Of a DNA stretch of 64,000 nucleotides, positions 27,686-40,671 are shown one piece after another. Numbering within the stretch: the first letter of the stretch is position 1; each line of letters opens with the position of its first letter. This DNA is from Epinephelus fuscoguttatus (lineage: Eukaryota > Chordata > Actinopteri > Perciformes > Serranidae). The position numbers and the translations under genes are program-made. The DNA lies in assembly GCF_011397635.1 (NCBI RefSeq), contig NC_064753.1, forward strand, positions 27,552,322 to 27,616,321, given 5' to 3'. Under the pieces are notes generated by a model. That model made no database searches, had not been told where the DNA came from, and was given only the letters and a program-made list of their open reading frames with translations.

Positions 27686-29216
27686 GTGCTGGCATCCCGT
27701 TTTCATCTCACTCTTCATCTGGAGGCCTTGAAATGTTTGACCAAATCCTCCTCACCCTGAATGCACACCATTGGGAGCGTCTGCCTCCTCTGCAGCGAGA
27801 GAAGGAGGGGAGCAGTTTGTTAAAGTGTTTTCGTCCTCGTCCGTCTACATAGCGTGCACCGAGCAGACAGTTGGGGCAGAGACTTAATTAAATTGTCTGC
27901 CTTCCGTTTCTTTGTATATCCTTGTCACTATGCATATTGTCATTAATGTTTAACTTAAAACTTTTCATATGCATTTGATCCATTTGGTCTTTGTTTGTTC
28001 ATTACCCATTTGCCTGCTCAGAGCGAGATCACGTTAGCAGCCTGGTATACACGCATCATCATTACACAGATAGACAAAATGGAGACATTGAAGGAGATGT
28101 TAGGATGCAGAATGGTGATGGAATCAGGGTTATAGCTAGCCGTGACCATTCAATTTTTTACACTAAATTATAACTTCCGATGCATTTTCTTAGATCAAAT
28201 AGAGAAATGTTACTGCTGCCTGTCTGTCAGTAAGAACTAGGTTCACTCCTTACTGCGCAGATCTGGTTAAGCATTGCATCATTTCATTGTAAATGCATAA
28301 TCTTTCCAATTATGTGATTGCGGTGTCAAATCTTCATGTCTGTTCTGTTTTTAAAAATAGTGGTGAGTTATATTGTATCAGTGAATATTTAAGGTAGAAT
28401 GTGGGTTTTTTTTCTACAGATCTGTTACGAGGAATTTGTGTAAATTATCAAACTGCCTGATCTATATAGTAATATAAAATTATGTAGTATGTAATGATAC
28501 AAAAATATTTTATTACCCAGATATAATAGCTGACAGTGAATGATGAGTAAATACCCTTGAAAGATGAGAAGTTTTTATTTGATTGCTCTGTGTGAAAATG
28601 CTAATCGTTCCTCACTATGCCATTTGTTATTTAACTGATGCTTTTTCACAGCTTTGTTTGTCGTTATGCATCTTGGTTTTATGTTTTGAGTGAGTGAAAC
28701 CAGCATCTGTCACTGGAGGGTTTGAATTGTATTCCATGAGGTCTGATGTGTGTGTGTTAGTTGGTAAATTGAGGGACTTGCCCTCAGTCATTAGAGCCGT
28801 AGATGGGTGTCTTTCAGGCTACAGTACATGCATATTTAATCAGCTATTTCAGTTACTCACCCTCTCTGAATTCTCTAGGTTGCTGTTCAGATGATGACAC
28901 TGTTAAATATGTAATATGAGCTTTACACAGCATTTCTGAAATCACTCCTTTTTAATGAATATTCTGAAATAGGCTATTTTATTTCCTAGTACTATCAAAA
29001 CAAGTATTTTACAACTACAATGATCGTAGCAATTTGAAGTCCATTTACCACCTGTCAATCGACCAAAGTTCAAAATTTCTGAGTGTAACTTGCTGCTATT
29101 TTTACATGTGACTACTTGCAGATGTCAAAATCTCGTTGGTTGACTTTAAAGAAAAATATCTGCCATCTCTTTGCATTTCAGCTGACATTTCCTGTCATTA
29201 AGTCTCTTTGAATAAA
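27686..29216 (+). terminator. cyb5b: CYB5B 3' UTR with polyadenylation signal AATAAA at 29211-29216
   Basis: After the TGA at 27683-27685 the sequence is AT-rich and lacks transposon features until 29.3 kb. A canonical AATAAA at 29211 is the best polyadenylation signal seen. Its position implies a 3' UTR near 1.5 kb, in keeping with the long UTRs of vertebrate CYB5B. ATTAAA-type variants occur earlier and could give shorter forms. Confidence 0.5.
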
Positions 29217-29298
29217 ATTAATCTTTCAAATTAAGTGTAAGTGGCTTGTCACTGATACACTGTGTGAACAACAAGATTTATAAATGTATGTATATATG

Positions 29299-29455
29299 GC
29301 ATGCTATCCCATGTACAAAGGCCATGTCCTTGCTGTAGCAGCCACAGGTATGATTCAGTCCTATGGCCCACTACTTCATGTCATCCCTTCTCTCTCCCTG
29401 TTTCATGCCTTATCTTTCCTGTCCAAGAAAGGCATAAAAAAGCCCAAATATTAAT
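29299..29455 (+). mobile_element. Degenerate copy of SINE family B
   Basis: It shares CCCATGTACAAAG, a GTAGCAGCC block, CCTATGGCCC, CATGTCATCCC and the CT-rich stretch with the copy at 21811. The tRNA-like head is lost or diverged. No clear duplication remains, so it is older. It starts about 80 bp past the CYB5B polyadenylation signal. Confidence 0.65.
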
Positions 29456-29459
29456 TAAA

Positions 29460-32400
29460 AAACAAAACCTGTAATTTACTCCATGTGTGCCATTTGTCAG
29501 ACAAATACAGCAAAATATTATTAAAAACAGAACAAAAAAACTGTTTGTGTACATGACCAGCCTCTTAAAATTATCCCCAGGAAATGAAATGACCACAGTG
29601 AAAGCCCTGAAACAGTAATTTAAGTGTCTGAATGACACAATTTAGAAATGCTTTTAAGAATAACAAATTGAACCCTCCAATATTTCCTCCACAAATTTTT
29701 GTGTTAGCTATAATTAGAACCCTTAATTTACATCCTTGCCTACAGTAAATTGTGTCATAGGTGCAGAACAAACTGAAAAATATGCTTAATACCTATTTAC
29801 ATTGAAAGAACAGAACCAATTTTAGCAAATGCTAACCGAATTTAAGGTGCTTTCTGGTGCAGGGTTTGAAACTAGCAATCTAACTTAGAAAACAATGATG
29901 GGTATGGAGGCCAGAGAGGACAGACGTAAACTAACTTTGGTGGAAATAAGCTTCTGAACTTTGCAGTGGGCTCTTTCAAGAGAAAAGTCTGATTTCTATT
30001 ATTGTTGAGACCAGTCACAAGTTCAGAAATTATAGGGTGATGTTGGGAACAAGGAATAAGCCCCAAAACACAAGTACAGAGTAGCTGGGACAACAACTTA
30101 AAGTGTTGAGCGGTCTGGAGCTCTAATTCAACTAACACCTGTAGTGGCAGTAGCAACACAAGTCCACTCACACACACATTACTTTGTCATTAGACGAGGC
30201 AGCTGCCTATTGTCACAGCCTTGTGTCCTGTGTGGTCACCGCTGTTGCATTAGCACATCATCATGTTTAAACACCGTCTCAGATGATTATGGTTGTGTAT
30301 TGTTAAATATCCACCATTGTGTGATTCTCCCTTCCTTTAAATATGTATAACCTCACCAGCATGTCACAACAGCACTATGCTAATTTGAAAGAAACGCAGA
30401 TATTAAAAATTTAACAACGGGGTTCAATTTCAAACCTGCTCCTGGCTACAGTAGCTCAGATGGGTGTTCATTCATACTTTGACCAAAGGCCATGAGCTCC
30501 AATAACAAATGGCTTTAAAACCCTAACACTCTAATAGTGTTACACATCGTGGCGGCAGGCAACAAATTCATAATAGCACTACAAAAGTTCACTTTTCATG
30601 CTTTACAGGGAGGTGAGTGGCACACAAATCTTCACACTCCTCGTGTTTATAAATGTCAACCACTGTGTTTAATGTAAAAACTGTATTCAGATAGCTGATA
30701 ATGTGGATGTGCACTAATACTCTGATTTGTTGTTTGCCATTTCGTGGTACGATACAAGCACAAAGTGAATAATACTTGAGTTCTGCATATGCCTGCTCCT
30801 AACAGCTACTTGTCCTGTGGAGAGGAGCAGGAAGCCGTGATTGAAATTAAAGCCTTCCCATCTGCAACGTCCGCAAGAGCCCTCACAGCGCAGAATGCCT
30901 GTCACCAGCAAACCATAGGAAGCACAAATCAACACCCATTGATTCATGCTGGTTTAATCAGGCCAGATATATCAAGATCTGGAGGCCCTCATTATGTTAA
31001 TTGACGAATTGTTTAAAAAGAATAATCAGTGAATCTGAAGAAGAGTCCAGTACTACCTTGGGTTTCTTAAATGTGCATCAGCAACCAACAAACAACATGG
31101 AGAAACCTAATGAAAAAATACACTCTCAGTAGTATAGAATGACAGCAACATGTATTGACGTTTAAAAGGTCTTGTCCATTTTCCCATGTCATACTTAGTA
31201 TAAACACAAGGTGGCACTACAACCATAAGATGTTATTATATGTCAGCTGTTTCATTTGGCCTTAACCAGAAACAGAGAAAATACATATTAAAATGGCTAA
31301 TCTGACTTGTGCACCCACTCTAATAAATTCATCGCAGAATTCAGCCATGTTTATCTCATGGACATGGAGCAGCAGCAAACTCAGTAAACACAATGCTGTC
31401 ACACATGGTGGCAAAGACATTATGCAATGATGAAAAACAACCCAACATTATTACTGTGATAGTGTCACACTGATAAAGACTGTGCACAAAGAGATGGTTT
31501 GAAATAATGTCTGGAGACAATATGATGACAAAACTGGGATGTTTTTTGTGTAGTTATGGAAAGTAAGGAATGTTTAAATGTATTTTGTCAGATCCCAGCT
31601 GAAGATATTCTCTAAGTTTTCAACCTCAAGAGCATTAAAGATATTTTAGCCTTTAGCCTTTTCAGCCTTGGTGTTGTGGCAAGAGGCATGACCAGACAGA
31701 AGGATGACCTGTTATGAGAAAGCATATTGTATCTGTGGGAGTATATGGAGCCTTCAGATAGACATCATTCCCCATGACTGGATCGCCTGTCATTTCTGTC
31801 AGCAGTCATCCTCAAGGAGAGCTGAGGCTGCTAATGCACAACACTCCAGTGTCCTGGGAGACCTGCTCGGCAAAAATCTCGAACAGAGGAAAAACACTTA
31901 TAGATGCTGCTGGAATCAACATGATGCTTGACAAGTGGATTGACTTAGTCAAAAAGGTCACCTTCTCATGGAATACACATACACAGTCTCATTTAATTTA
32001 CTTGAAACAATGTTATAAAATCAAATTCAACCTTCATTTTCAGGCACGCAGTGATACCATGGCAGCAGAGATTCGCCTGCATACAGATAACCAACGTCAG
32101 TGTCAAATTTTCTGTCTGGAGATGGAATCCCAAAAGGGTTTTGCAGCTTTGACAACTGCCTAAAAGGTTCGCTAAAACACTCACCTCTCACAATAAAAAC
32201 ATTCCCAGCTTCACTTAGTTTGAAGGACTTAGACCCATGAAAGGAAAAAACTTAACTCACGAAATAAAGTCAGATTTTCTTAGCAGCCAAGTCACATTCT
32301 GAAGCCTGGGGCTCTGCATCACGCCGCATCAATATGAGTTAATAAATATACCAGTTTTGGTACAAGTAATGTCAGGTGAACAGCTTTATATACCTGAGCA

Positions 32401-32920
32401 AATTAGACTTCAGCACTTTCCATGGCCCATGTGGTTACACCTGCCTTATATCAATATTTCATTACTAATTTGCAAACCATTGTCGTCACACATATTAAAG
32501 CTGGACTTGTTAACTTCTTAACTTCCTCCTGCTTGCAGATCTTCTAATGGCATTTGCTAGACCTCACCACAGCTAATCAAAAACATCCAATTAGAGTTGC
32601 AGAGCCTCTAACACAGCTGTCACCCATGTCAATCACTGTTCAGAACTGTGGTCCAGCTGGGCAGCACTGATGAAATATTCATCAAAATTCTGTAACTGCA
32701 TTGCCTATTTCTCAACTCGGATATTTACAGAAACATATTTTAGTGTAGTATGTAGCAGTAGAATGAAAAAAGTTTGTTCTGGCCAAGGAGCGGTGCTCGG
32801 CAACATGGCAGCCAGGTCACAAACTTCCTCATTTTACAGCTAAACAGTACATTAAAATATGTTTCTGAAAACATTTGATGAGCGAAATAAGCAATGCAGT
32901 GACAGAATCTTGACTCATAT
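29460..32920. other. Intergenic interval with little repeat content
   Basis: No exon with splice signals and a recognisable domain was found. The stretch 30780-31030 is less AT-rich and lacks repeat hallmarks. The stretch 32280-32700 is likewise unique-looking and carries several homeodomain-like TAAT and E-box-like CANNTG motifs. Either could be a conserved noncoding element, but this cannot be tested from one sequence. Confidence 0.4.
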
Positions 32921-32921
32921 T

Positions 32922-33280
32922 TGATCAGTGCTGCTGAGTTTGGCAGTTTGACCCAGATTCAGTTTGGGATCTGGGGTATTTGGAGGCCAGGTCAACACCT
33001 TGAGTTCTTTGTCCCATTCATCGGGTCATTCCTGAGCAGTTTTTGTGGTGTGGCATGGTGCGTTGTCCTGCTGGGGGGCCACTGCCATTGTCGGGAGCGA
33101 TTGCCATAAGGGTGTTTAATTGGTCTGCAACAGTGTTCGGGTGGGTGGAGGGCATCAGGTAGCATTTACATGAATGCCAGGACCCAAGGTTTCCCAATGG
33201 AATATTGCACTGTAATAAGATGATGAATGTTATTCACTTCACCCGCCAGTGGTTTTAATGTTTTGGCTGATCAGTGTGCA
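32922..33280. mobile_element. Internally deleted DNA-transposon relic ending TGATCAGTG
   Basis: Both ends carry TGATCAGTG-type sequence, with GGTTTTAATG then TTTTGGCTGATCAGTG at the right. Internal blocks such as CACCTTGAGTTCTTTGTCCC, TGCCAGGACCCAAGGTTTCC and TGTTATTCACTTCACCCGCC match, from memory, a Tc1-type transposon family widespread in fish. Its central transposase portion is missing here, where TGCAC is joined directly to the right-end block. Confidence 0.55.
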
Positions 33281-33289
33281 TCTATCTGT

Positions 33290-35632
33290 CATGGTTTGTT
33301 TCTTTCTAACCTCATTCTTTACAAACTACCTCTGTGAAACTACTTGTAGCTGCTTCACAAACAAGTTGTTGGCTACGTGTTTATATATAGACCTGTTGCT
33401 CTGTTGTTGTTCATCAGGCACACAATCAATCAAATTTATGCCCATCCATTATTCAGAAGCCGATGCATTACATTCTCATCCTCAGATTAATTTCAATAAT
33501 GTTCTCTGACTCCATAACCCTGGCTCAACCTGTTATCTAATGTGGCACTGCAGGTAGTGACTGTAGGTTGTGATTAGCATAATCCAATTCAAATGATTCA
33601 TCATAAGACAATTTATTAGATGTAAAACTGAGGAAAGTAAACACAGAGCAAACATGACAAACATGTCAAATGTTGGTGCAAAGCATGGCAAACCCATGTG
33701 TCTGTTGCAGTGGTGTTGTGGTAGTTGTTGAGGTGGGTGTTCTACTAGGTAGACTGGTAAGTAACTGAGGAGGAAGAGGGTAAACTCTCATATATTCCAA
33801 TGGCTTTTTGGCTGATAGGTAGGTATACTGTAAATGGACAGAGAAAGAGGTGGGTATACCCTGTATGCCTGAGTATACCCACCTCTACACTTCTGGTCTG
33901 CTGTATAATCATGTCAGTGAACTTTCAGTTGCTCTAATAGTTCATTGGTGGGAAACATTGAGGAAACATTGCAAGCATGAAATGCCAGGAATTGGCTTTT
34001 CGATTCCATCTACTGAAAAAACAATTCAACAGCAGCATCTACAAGTGTTGCAGAAGTGTTTGCAGTCCTACTCTGCACCTGGCCCCAGATATTTCCACAG
34101 CATACGGAAGGAGTGATGCTCACTGGAAACAAACCATGATTTGTCTGACACGGCAGAGAAGCTCATACAGTTACATGCTGTCATACTGTGAACCACTCCT
34201 GTACTATGAGCATGTTACGCTTTACTGACCCTTTGACAGGTCTGTGTTGTTGTAGTTGTTGTAGTAATGTGAGAGCAGCAGAACAAATGACCGAAAATTA
34301 CGATACAGACCGATTAGTAAACACTTGTCACGTGAGCATCTGCGTGCACGTATACCTTTGTGAATACTTAATTGGACTAAGTGAAGACTCAGTGCAAAGG
34401 CATAATGCTTTATTTCATAGATCATCCATAAATCAATACATTATCAAACATTATTTGTTCATTTTTTTAATATAAAATTAGGAATTTAGAAACATAACAA
34501 AATGCATACACACAAAGGTCATGATTAAGTTGGTCATTGTTTTAACAGAATTTAGGTACACACCCTCTGATGCTTAACACACGTCAGTAATTTCTACAAG
34601 TGTGTGTAGAGTGACGCCATTTGTACAAACCTGAATGATGGTGACACCAAGCAGCAACCCAAAGGCTAAAATAAGCTGCGTAAAATGCTTCTGAATATCT
34701 ATATATATTGAATATTTTTAAAAACTATACTCTTCAGACGAAGATGACACGGGGCACTGTCAAGTTGAATTCAGACCGTAGTACAAGATAATGGACTTAA
34801 TATCTCAGAATAAACAACCGCAGCCTCAGAAGTTACCAGAGTTATCTCTTGCTAGCACAAATGTGGTGACCTTTCTACAGTGTAGCTGCATAATTACTTT
34901 TCTCCTTGCATACACTCAAATGCTGTGACTTAAAGGTCAACTTCCCCCAGCTGTTATATGCCAAGGTCTTCGATGCACAGTTTAAATTGAAGACGAGGTA
35001 GTCGGCCTCAATCCTTCAAAGTGCTCGTGGCGATGATCAGATAGTGATGTTAGGTCACAGATGTCTCACATGAATAAAGGTCTAAATATCAGTTTCTTGT
35101 GATTAAGTAAACGGCTGACCCCAAATGTCTGAAGGGAAATAAGTTGACCTAAGCAACAAGTCTAAATATGCAATATTATTAAAAGAATGGTTATAGAGCT
35201 GTAGGCATTTCTGGGGGACAGATAAGGTTGATGGCTGACTATAAAACAACTAAAAGGTGGTTTAAGAGGCTGTCTCTGACAGGAAATCAAATCTTGGCAA
35301 GACTGTGCATAAGTAAAACAAAAAAAAAAAAAAATCCAAATAAGTTATAAAGTGAGACTGCGTTCCAACTGAACACTACTTTTACACTGCAAATTGATAA
35401 AATAAGAAAAATATAACCAACATAACTCAAATTATGATGTTTCAAGTGCTTGCCATCGTAGCCTGTCTGAGCAGCAACACGTTCTCATTGCAAGCCTTAT
35501 AACCTATACCTTTCTCTTGATACCTTGTGTAGGGATATGTCAGTAACATGAACGCAGTTGAGCAGCAAACAGCACAGAGGCCACTGAACATGCCCTTTAC
35601 CATGCCCGTGGTGCTCTTCAGGTGCAGACGTC
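33290..35632. other. 3' flank of the GPCR gene; candidate poly(A) signal on the minus strand
   Basis: The only clear minus-strand AATAAA is the complement of 34409-34414, about 1.2 kb past the GPCR stop codon, so it may end that transcript. A CA(T)n-rich and AT-rich background surrounds it. A 13-base A run lies near 35321. No other gene was recognised. Confidence 0.35.
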
Positions 35633-38600
35633 CTAAACCAAAGACAACAGGGTGCAGGTGGATGATACACTGGACGAACGTTCATGGACACTGTTGTTAT
35701 TATCCATAATTCCTGACACAAATTGTGTCTTTGAAGGGCTGCACCACCCGAGGGTGTTAGCCAGTTTGGGGCAAAGGGTCAGAGCTAGCCTCTGGAGGAC
35801 AAGGCGGAATTTCCTGCGGAAGCTTCGGTTTATCCAGAAGTAGAAGATGCAGTTGAGGAAGCCATTGGAGGTCGGCAGCCATACCACCACAAACTCAATC
35901 CACTCTGGTACGTTGCTACCTGAGACTGCTGTGGGGCAGAAAACACGGGGGATTGAAGTGGAGCAAATACTCACAGCATCAGCTTACACAAGACAGCAGA
36001 AAACACTGTTGACCTTTTTATGAAAGGGTCACAAATCAAACAAACACAGTCTAGACATGGCTGGTTTATGATCATGTCTATAAATCAATACATTTATTTT
36101 TAAAACTGTAGGTCATGCAATACATCAACTGATAATAAAAGGTGAAAAATCACCCTCGGAGATGTGGATCTTTCCCCTGACAGCGACGACAGGAAGCCAT
36201 CAATTTAGCATTTATAGATAGATATAAAAGTATAAAATTAACTGGTAGATTTGGTGGAGGGGAAGCAACCACTTTACAGCGAGGCTCACTGTCGTTTGGA
36301 CAGTGGCACACTTTGAAGTTTAAGCTAAGACTGTCAGCTTCATTTTGCGGGGATTTTCATCCATATCAGATGAATTACAGCCCTCTTTGGAAAAGGTCTT
36401 CACTTCTAAAAATATGCAGCTATGACTCCACTTTCAGTCTTGATTACTCCGAGACAGCACGTGGTTGGGGTAAATGAGAAAAAGTAAAAAAAAAAAAAAA
36501 AAAGGAGAGAAAGCGAAGACAGAGGAAAAAGGGCCTGAGTCATAAAACTGGCCTTGGATTAGTATATTCATGCCCAGAATTACATAAATAACTTTGACGG
36601 CTATGTCTCTCAGCACAGGCAAAGCTGGAATGGATGGAGACATTTGTAGAGGGGGGAATAGCCATTAAACCTACATACAAGAGAAAGCTAATTAATCTTG
36701 CAGAAGATTCAAATACTAACTTTTGAAGCAGTTGCTACCTCTGAATGCAGAAATTTGACTTAAGCATGAAAAATACTGCAATATCAACAGACATGTGGTT
36801 GAACATCGGCTGGTTGTGTCTTAGATTCCAAATAAAAGGAATGTATATAATGACGAAAACTCTGTCTGTTCCATGTTTTTCTCCTCCTGAAATTTGGCAC
36901 AGTGGTAGAGGGTCATGGGAGGATGCGAATGAAGCAATTTTACATCAATTGGCCAAAGGGGGGCGCTATAGCAACCGTTTGAAATTGCAAACTTTGAATG
37001 GGCATATCTCGTGCTGCGTATGTCGTAGAGACATGAAACTTTGCACAGAGATGCCTCTCCTCATGAGGAACAAATTTGCCTAAGAACCCATAACTTCCAG
37101 TAATACAGATTTTCCGCCATTTTGAATTTTGTGGGAAAAACACTTAAAATCAATCTCTTCCTAGGAAGTTTGACCGACCCACATGAAACTTGGTGAACAT
37201 AATCTAGGGACCAATATCTAAAGTTCCCTCTTGGCAAAAGTTGGAAAACTTACTAAAACTGAGCTTCTATAAGGCAATGAATATTGCGGAGGGCATGGCT
37301 CATCACATAAAGGTGTATAACATCTCAAGGGTTTCACCGATCACCACGCAACTTTGTAGGCATATGACCACACATAATCTGAGGGGACCCCTCCATTATT
37401 GACCCCATCAAACAAAATAGGGGTGCTACAGAGCTAATTTCTTATCTAGGCCTAACCGCCATATCGATTTTTACTAAACTTGGTAGATATGTAGAACAGG
37501 ACGCCTCAAGGTGACTGGAGAAATTTAACTCTAATTGGCAACTGGGTGGCGCTGTTTAAAAATGGCTAAAATGCGACCGATCGCTGTGGCTCCCCCTGTG
37601 GCCGAATGTTGCTGTTTATTTTAATTTTTGGTATGACTAAGTCATGGTATGGTATGCTGTACTCAATGGGTATGGACTAGTAAATACAAATAAGGAGTAA
37701 AATGTTTTTTTCCTCAAAATGTTCTAAGACTCCTCAAACAAATAAAGTGCAGCAAAAGAAAACAAAAAATAAGGCTGAATCTCCGCTTCTTTATGGGTCT
37801 GGCCATATGATTTCATCCACATCTCTCTGTTCAATATTGGTCTCCACTGCTGTCCAAATGTTTAGTGGCCTATTTATAGTACTCAAGCTCTGATTTGTAA
37901 GTGGACTCATTATCTAAAAGTGTTTTCACATGTATCAGTCTAGAAAGGCAATTGGCAGAAAGGTGCAGCCATGTAGAGACCGATGTTAACAGTCTAGCGA
38001 GAAGTGTGTCATTAAATTACAAAGTGAATGTAAAGCAGAGGATGTGCATTCATTTTGGCATGCCTGGTATATGCACTGGCTACAAGTGTTATGGTTTATG
38101 TGCTTCAGGGATCACTGTTAGTGGAAAAAACTGTAAAGACATGACTTCCTCTGATGATTCTAGATACATTCGTCTCATTTTCTTATTGACTAAATTTAAT
38201 TGTTTGAGCTGAGTGTCTGAAAAGGAGCCAAATAACATGTTCTCACTATGAACTATGAGGGGTCAGGTCAATTCGAACTTCTACCATAATTCTAGAGAGT
38301 TGTAGCATGTAAAAAAGGCCTAGACATCTATCCATGCATCCATATATACCACCAATATCCACTCTGGATAGGCTATAGTATGTTAGAGGCAATTTGTGTC
38401 GGAGGAGTGTCATAAACAGTTTTTCCCCACTGCATGTCTTGTAATTGTTTATTTCCACCCATTCATTGCTTACCATTGTAGATCATAGCTGCCATGCAGG
38501 GTGTCCAACACGTGTAGTAAGCTGCCATCACAGGCACAAGCACTCTGGATGCCACATTGTGCCTGTTCCGACGCGCGCAGTCGTACTTGCGCAGTTTGAG

Positions 38601-39275
38601 TCTCTGTCTCTTTGCAGCGCACCACACTCTCAGGTTTGCATATGTCATAATGATGGAGCAGGGGAAAAATATAAAGCAAGTCAAGCTCAGGGAGTATCCA
38701 ACATTTGTCGAGTAGGCTGGGTTGCAGACCAGGGACGCGGTCGAAAAATGAACCTCGATAATGCCACCTGGAAATGAGATTGGAGACAGTAGACAGGGAG
38801 GGAAGCACCAGGCGAAGGCAATCAGGAGCAGTGTCCTTTTCCTTGTCATCAGAGATGAATACTGCAGCGGGTAAAACACAGCGATGTACCTCTCCAGACT
38901 GATCGTGGCCAGTGTATACATGCAGGTGGAGTAGACGGTGGCATTGCAAAAGGCCACGACATGACAAAAAGCATCTGGCCCTTCAGTGTAGTCCTTTAGC
39001 AGACTCACCCACAGATTCAAGGGCATGACCAGCAGTCCAAACGCAGAGTCTGCAGCAGTGAGAGAGAGCAGAAAGTACCGAGAGTTTCTTGACCAACCAG
39101 CCACGGAGGAAGTAATTACCAGGAGAACTGCAATGTTTCCCAGAGTGATCATCAGGCCCAAAGCGATAATGATGCTTACTTTGACGGAGCGGTGCGTCAG
39201 CTCCTGCAGTCTCTGAGGGTCAACACCTGACAGGTTGGAGTCGTCACAAGTTGTGAAGTTAAGAGTTGAATACAT
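35633..39275 (-). CDS. Orphan class A (rhodopsin-like) G protein-coupled receptor, two exons
   Basis: Exon 1 is 39275-38474 and exon 2 is 35928-35633, joined in phase 1 through Ala268, giving 365 aa. N-glycosylation sites N6-F-T and N14-L-S precede TM1 (~35-57, with GN47). TM2 carries D76 (LTAADSAFGLLVMP). C104 and C183 should form the extracellular disulphide. TM3 ends in LERY (E128-R129-Y130) instead of DRY. TM6 has CWTP at 256-259. TM7 has N293-CIF-Y297 in place of NPxxY, then helix 8 NRSFRRKF and a Ser-rich tail. The single intron falls at the TM6-TM7 loop. The TM7 end looks most like the GPR21/GPR52 group and the TM2-TM3 part like aminergic receptors; subfamily and ligand are undecided. 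Start ATG chosen because it is the first in frame and precedes the glycosylated N-terminus. Confidence 0.88.
36838..37680 (+). repeat. Interspersed repeat, copy 1, inside the GPCR intron
   Basis: This copy is nearly the reverse complement of 43505-44435. Shared landmarks, read here, are ACTCTGTCTGTTCC, AGAACCCATAACTTCC, GGGACCAATATCTAA, TTTCACCGATCACCACGCAA, TAACCGCCATATCGATTTTT and CAATGGGTATGGACTAG. It lacks about 150 bp present in the other copy just before the last landmark. Open frames of up to 112 aa exist on both strands but are not conserved between copies. Confidence 0.9.
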
Positions 39276-39281
39276 GTTTCC

Positions 39282-39293
39282 TCACAGTGGCAT
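39282..39293 (-). promoter_or_regulatory. Minimal upstream ORF before the GPCR start
   Basis: On the minus strand an ATG with A at -3 (CACCATGC) opens a three-codon frame, Met-Pro-Leu-stop, ending seven bases before the receptor ATG at 39275. If the 5' UTR is continuous here, most scanning ribosomes would meet it first. Confidence 0.5.
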
Positions 39294-39641
39294 GGTGCGG
39301 GTCAAACGCAAGGCACGTAGGCAGAAAAATTAATTTGAAAAAAAGCAAAGAAAATGTTTGAATTAAAGTAAGCAAAAGTGTAAGCAAAGATGTGCGGCTG
39401 CATTAGAAAGCAGCGCTGCAGCTGCTTGTAGCCTTTTACCTCAGCAATCAGAGGCACACCTGGTGCAATTAGTGCTGCTGTTGCTGTGTACCTCCCAAAC
39501 ACACTGCAACTGTGTCACAGTTTATTTTACTGATGTTCAAATAACGTCTTTATGATTTCAACTAACTTTACAGTCATAATTTTGTAAAATGTACAAATAT
39601 TTATATAATAGGTCTCTCAGTAGTACTTTATAGCATAAGAT

Positions 39642-39720
39642 AAAATTTATTGATCAGCAGAGGGGAAATTCAAGCATCAGCAGCACAAGACAAAAAGACA
39701 TTAAATAGAATAAGACAAAA
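39642..39720 (-). repeat. Retrotransposon 3'-tail remnant
   Basis: Sequence AAATTTATTGATCAGCAGAG then GGGAAATTCAAGCATCAGCA is the reverse complement of the GGGGATCAATAAA-type 3' terminus of L2-like LINEs. It lies just upstream of the GPCR. Only the end is present. Confidence 0.5.
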
Positions 39721-40671
39721 GAGAAAACAAAAAAATAAATCAAGATGAATAAAGTAACTAAAAATGTGTCAGAGTGTCAAGTGGCAGATAAAGTGTCAAG
39801 TGTGTTCCTATTACTATTACTACCTAGTACTCAGGTCTTTTACTTGAGTAAAAATAGCAATACTACAGTACAGAAATACTGCGTTCAAAATATTGCTCAA
39901 GTACAAAGTATCAGCATTAAAATCTACTTAAAGCACCAAAAGTATTCATTATGCAATTTGTTAATGCAGTTGATAATAATTATTGATGCATTCATGTGTT
40001 CATCTCTTTATTGTTTTTAATTAGTCTTAACTACTTTATATGCTGCTGGGTAGTTTAAACTATAATAGTACATCATAAATTGTTTGTAGATTATATTTAG
40101 TATTAGTAATCTGAAGCTTCAAAGTAACTAAATAGAAGGGGGGGGGGGGTAGAAGTATAAAGCAGTATAAAATGGAAATACTCAAGTAAAGTACAGGTAC
40201 TTTTAAAGTTGTAAGTAAGTACATCACTTTAGTGAATGTACTTACCTACATTCCACCATTGGTTTCTACAATATGATACGTTTTGCCTTTGGCTTTATTT
40301 TGTATGGGATATTGACACGGTACAATTTTAAGAATACTACAAAATGTAAATATACAAATAATGATTTGCACAAGAAAGGCAATAAAAGGAAACTGGGGGA
40401 TACATATGTTTCATACAAAGTGAAGACCTAAAAAAATGCTGAGTTTGGGCCGAGGCTGGGCCAGGTCATCTATAATAACGACCCAGTGATGGCAGTGTCG
40501 GCAGCAGGAACTGAGTCCTCTGATTTGACCTTTGATTTGTCATTCATACCGAGTCTCAGCTGCCGAGTTCAGGCAGATTCTGGGCCAGGTCATTTTGGCT
40601 ACCTGGGTTCTCTCAGGGAGGGTCAGTTTCATGGTTTCGTGTAGAGGATAATTTTAGGTATATTTTAATCA

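Noticed and set aside
38470..38967. 165-codon minus-strand frame with its own Met
   Set aside because: It is an alternate frame of GPCR exon 1; the receptor frame shows all seven-helix motifs.
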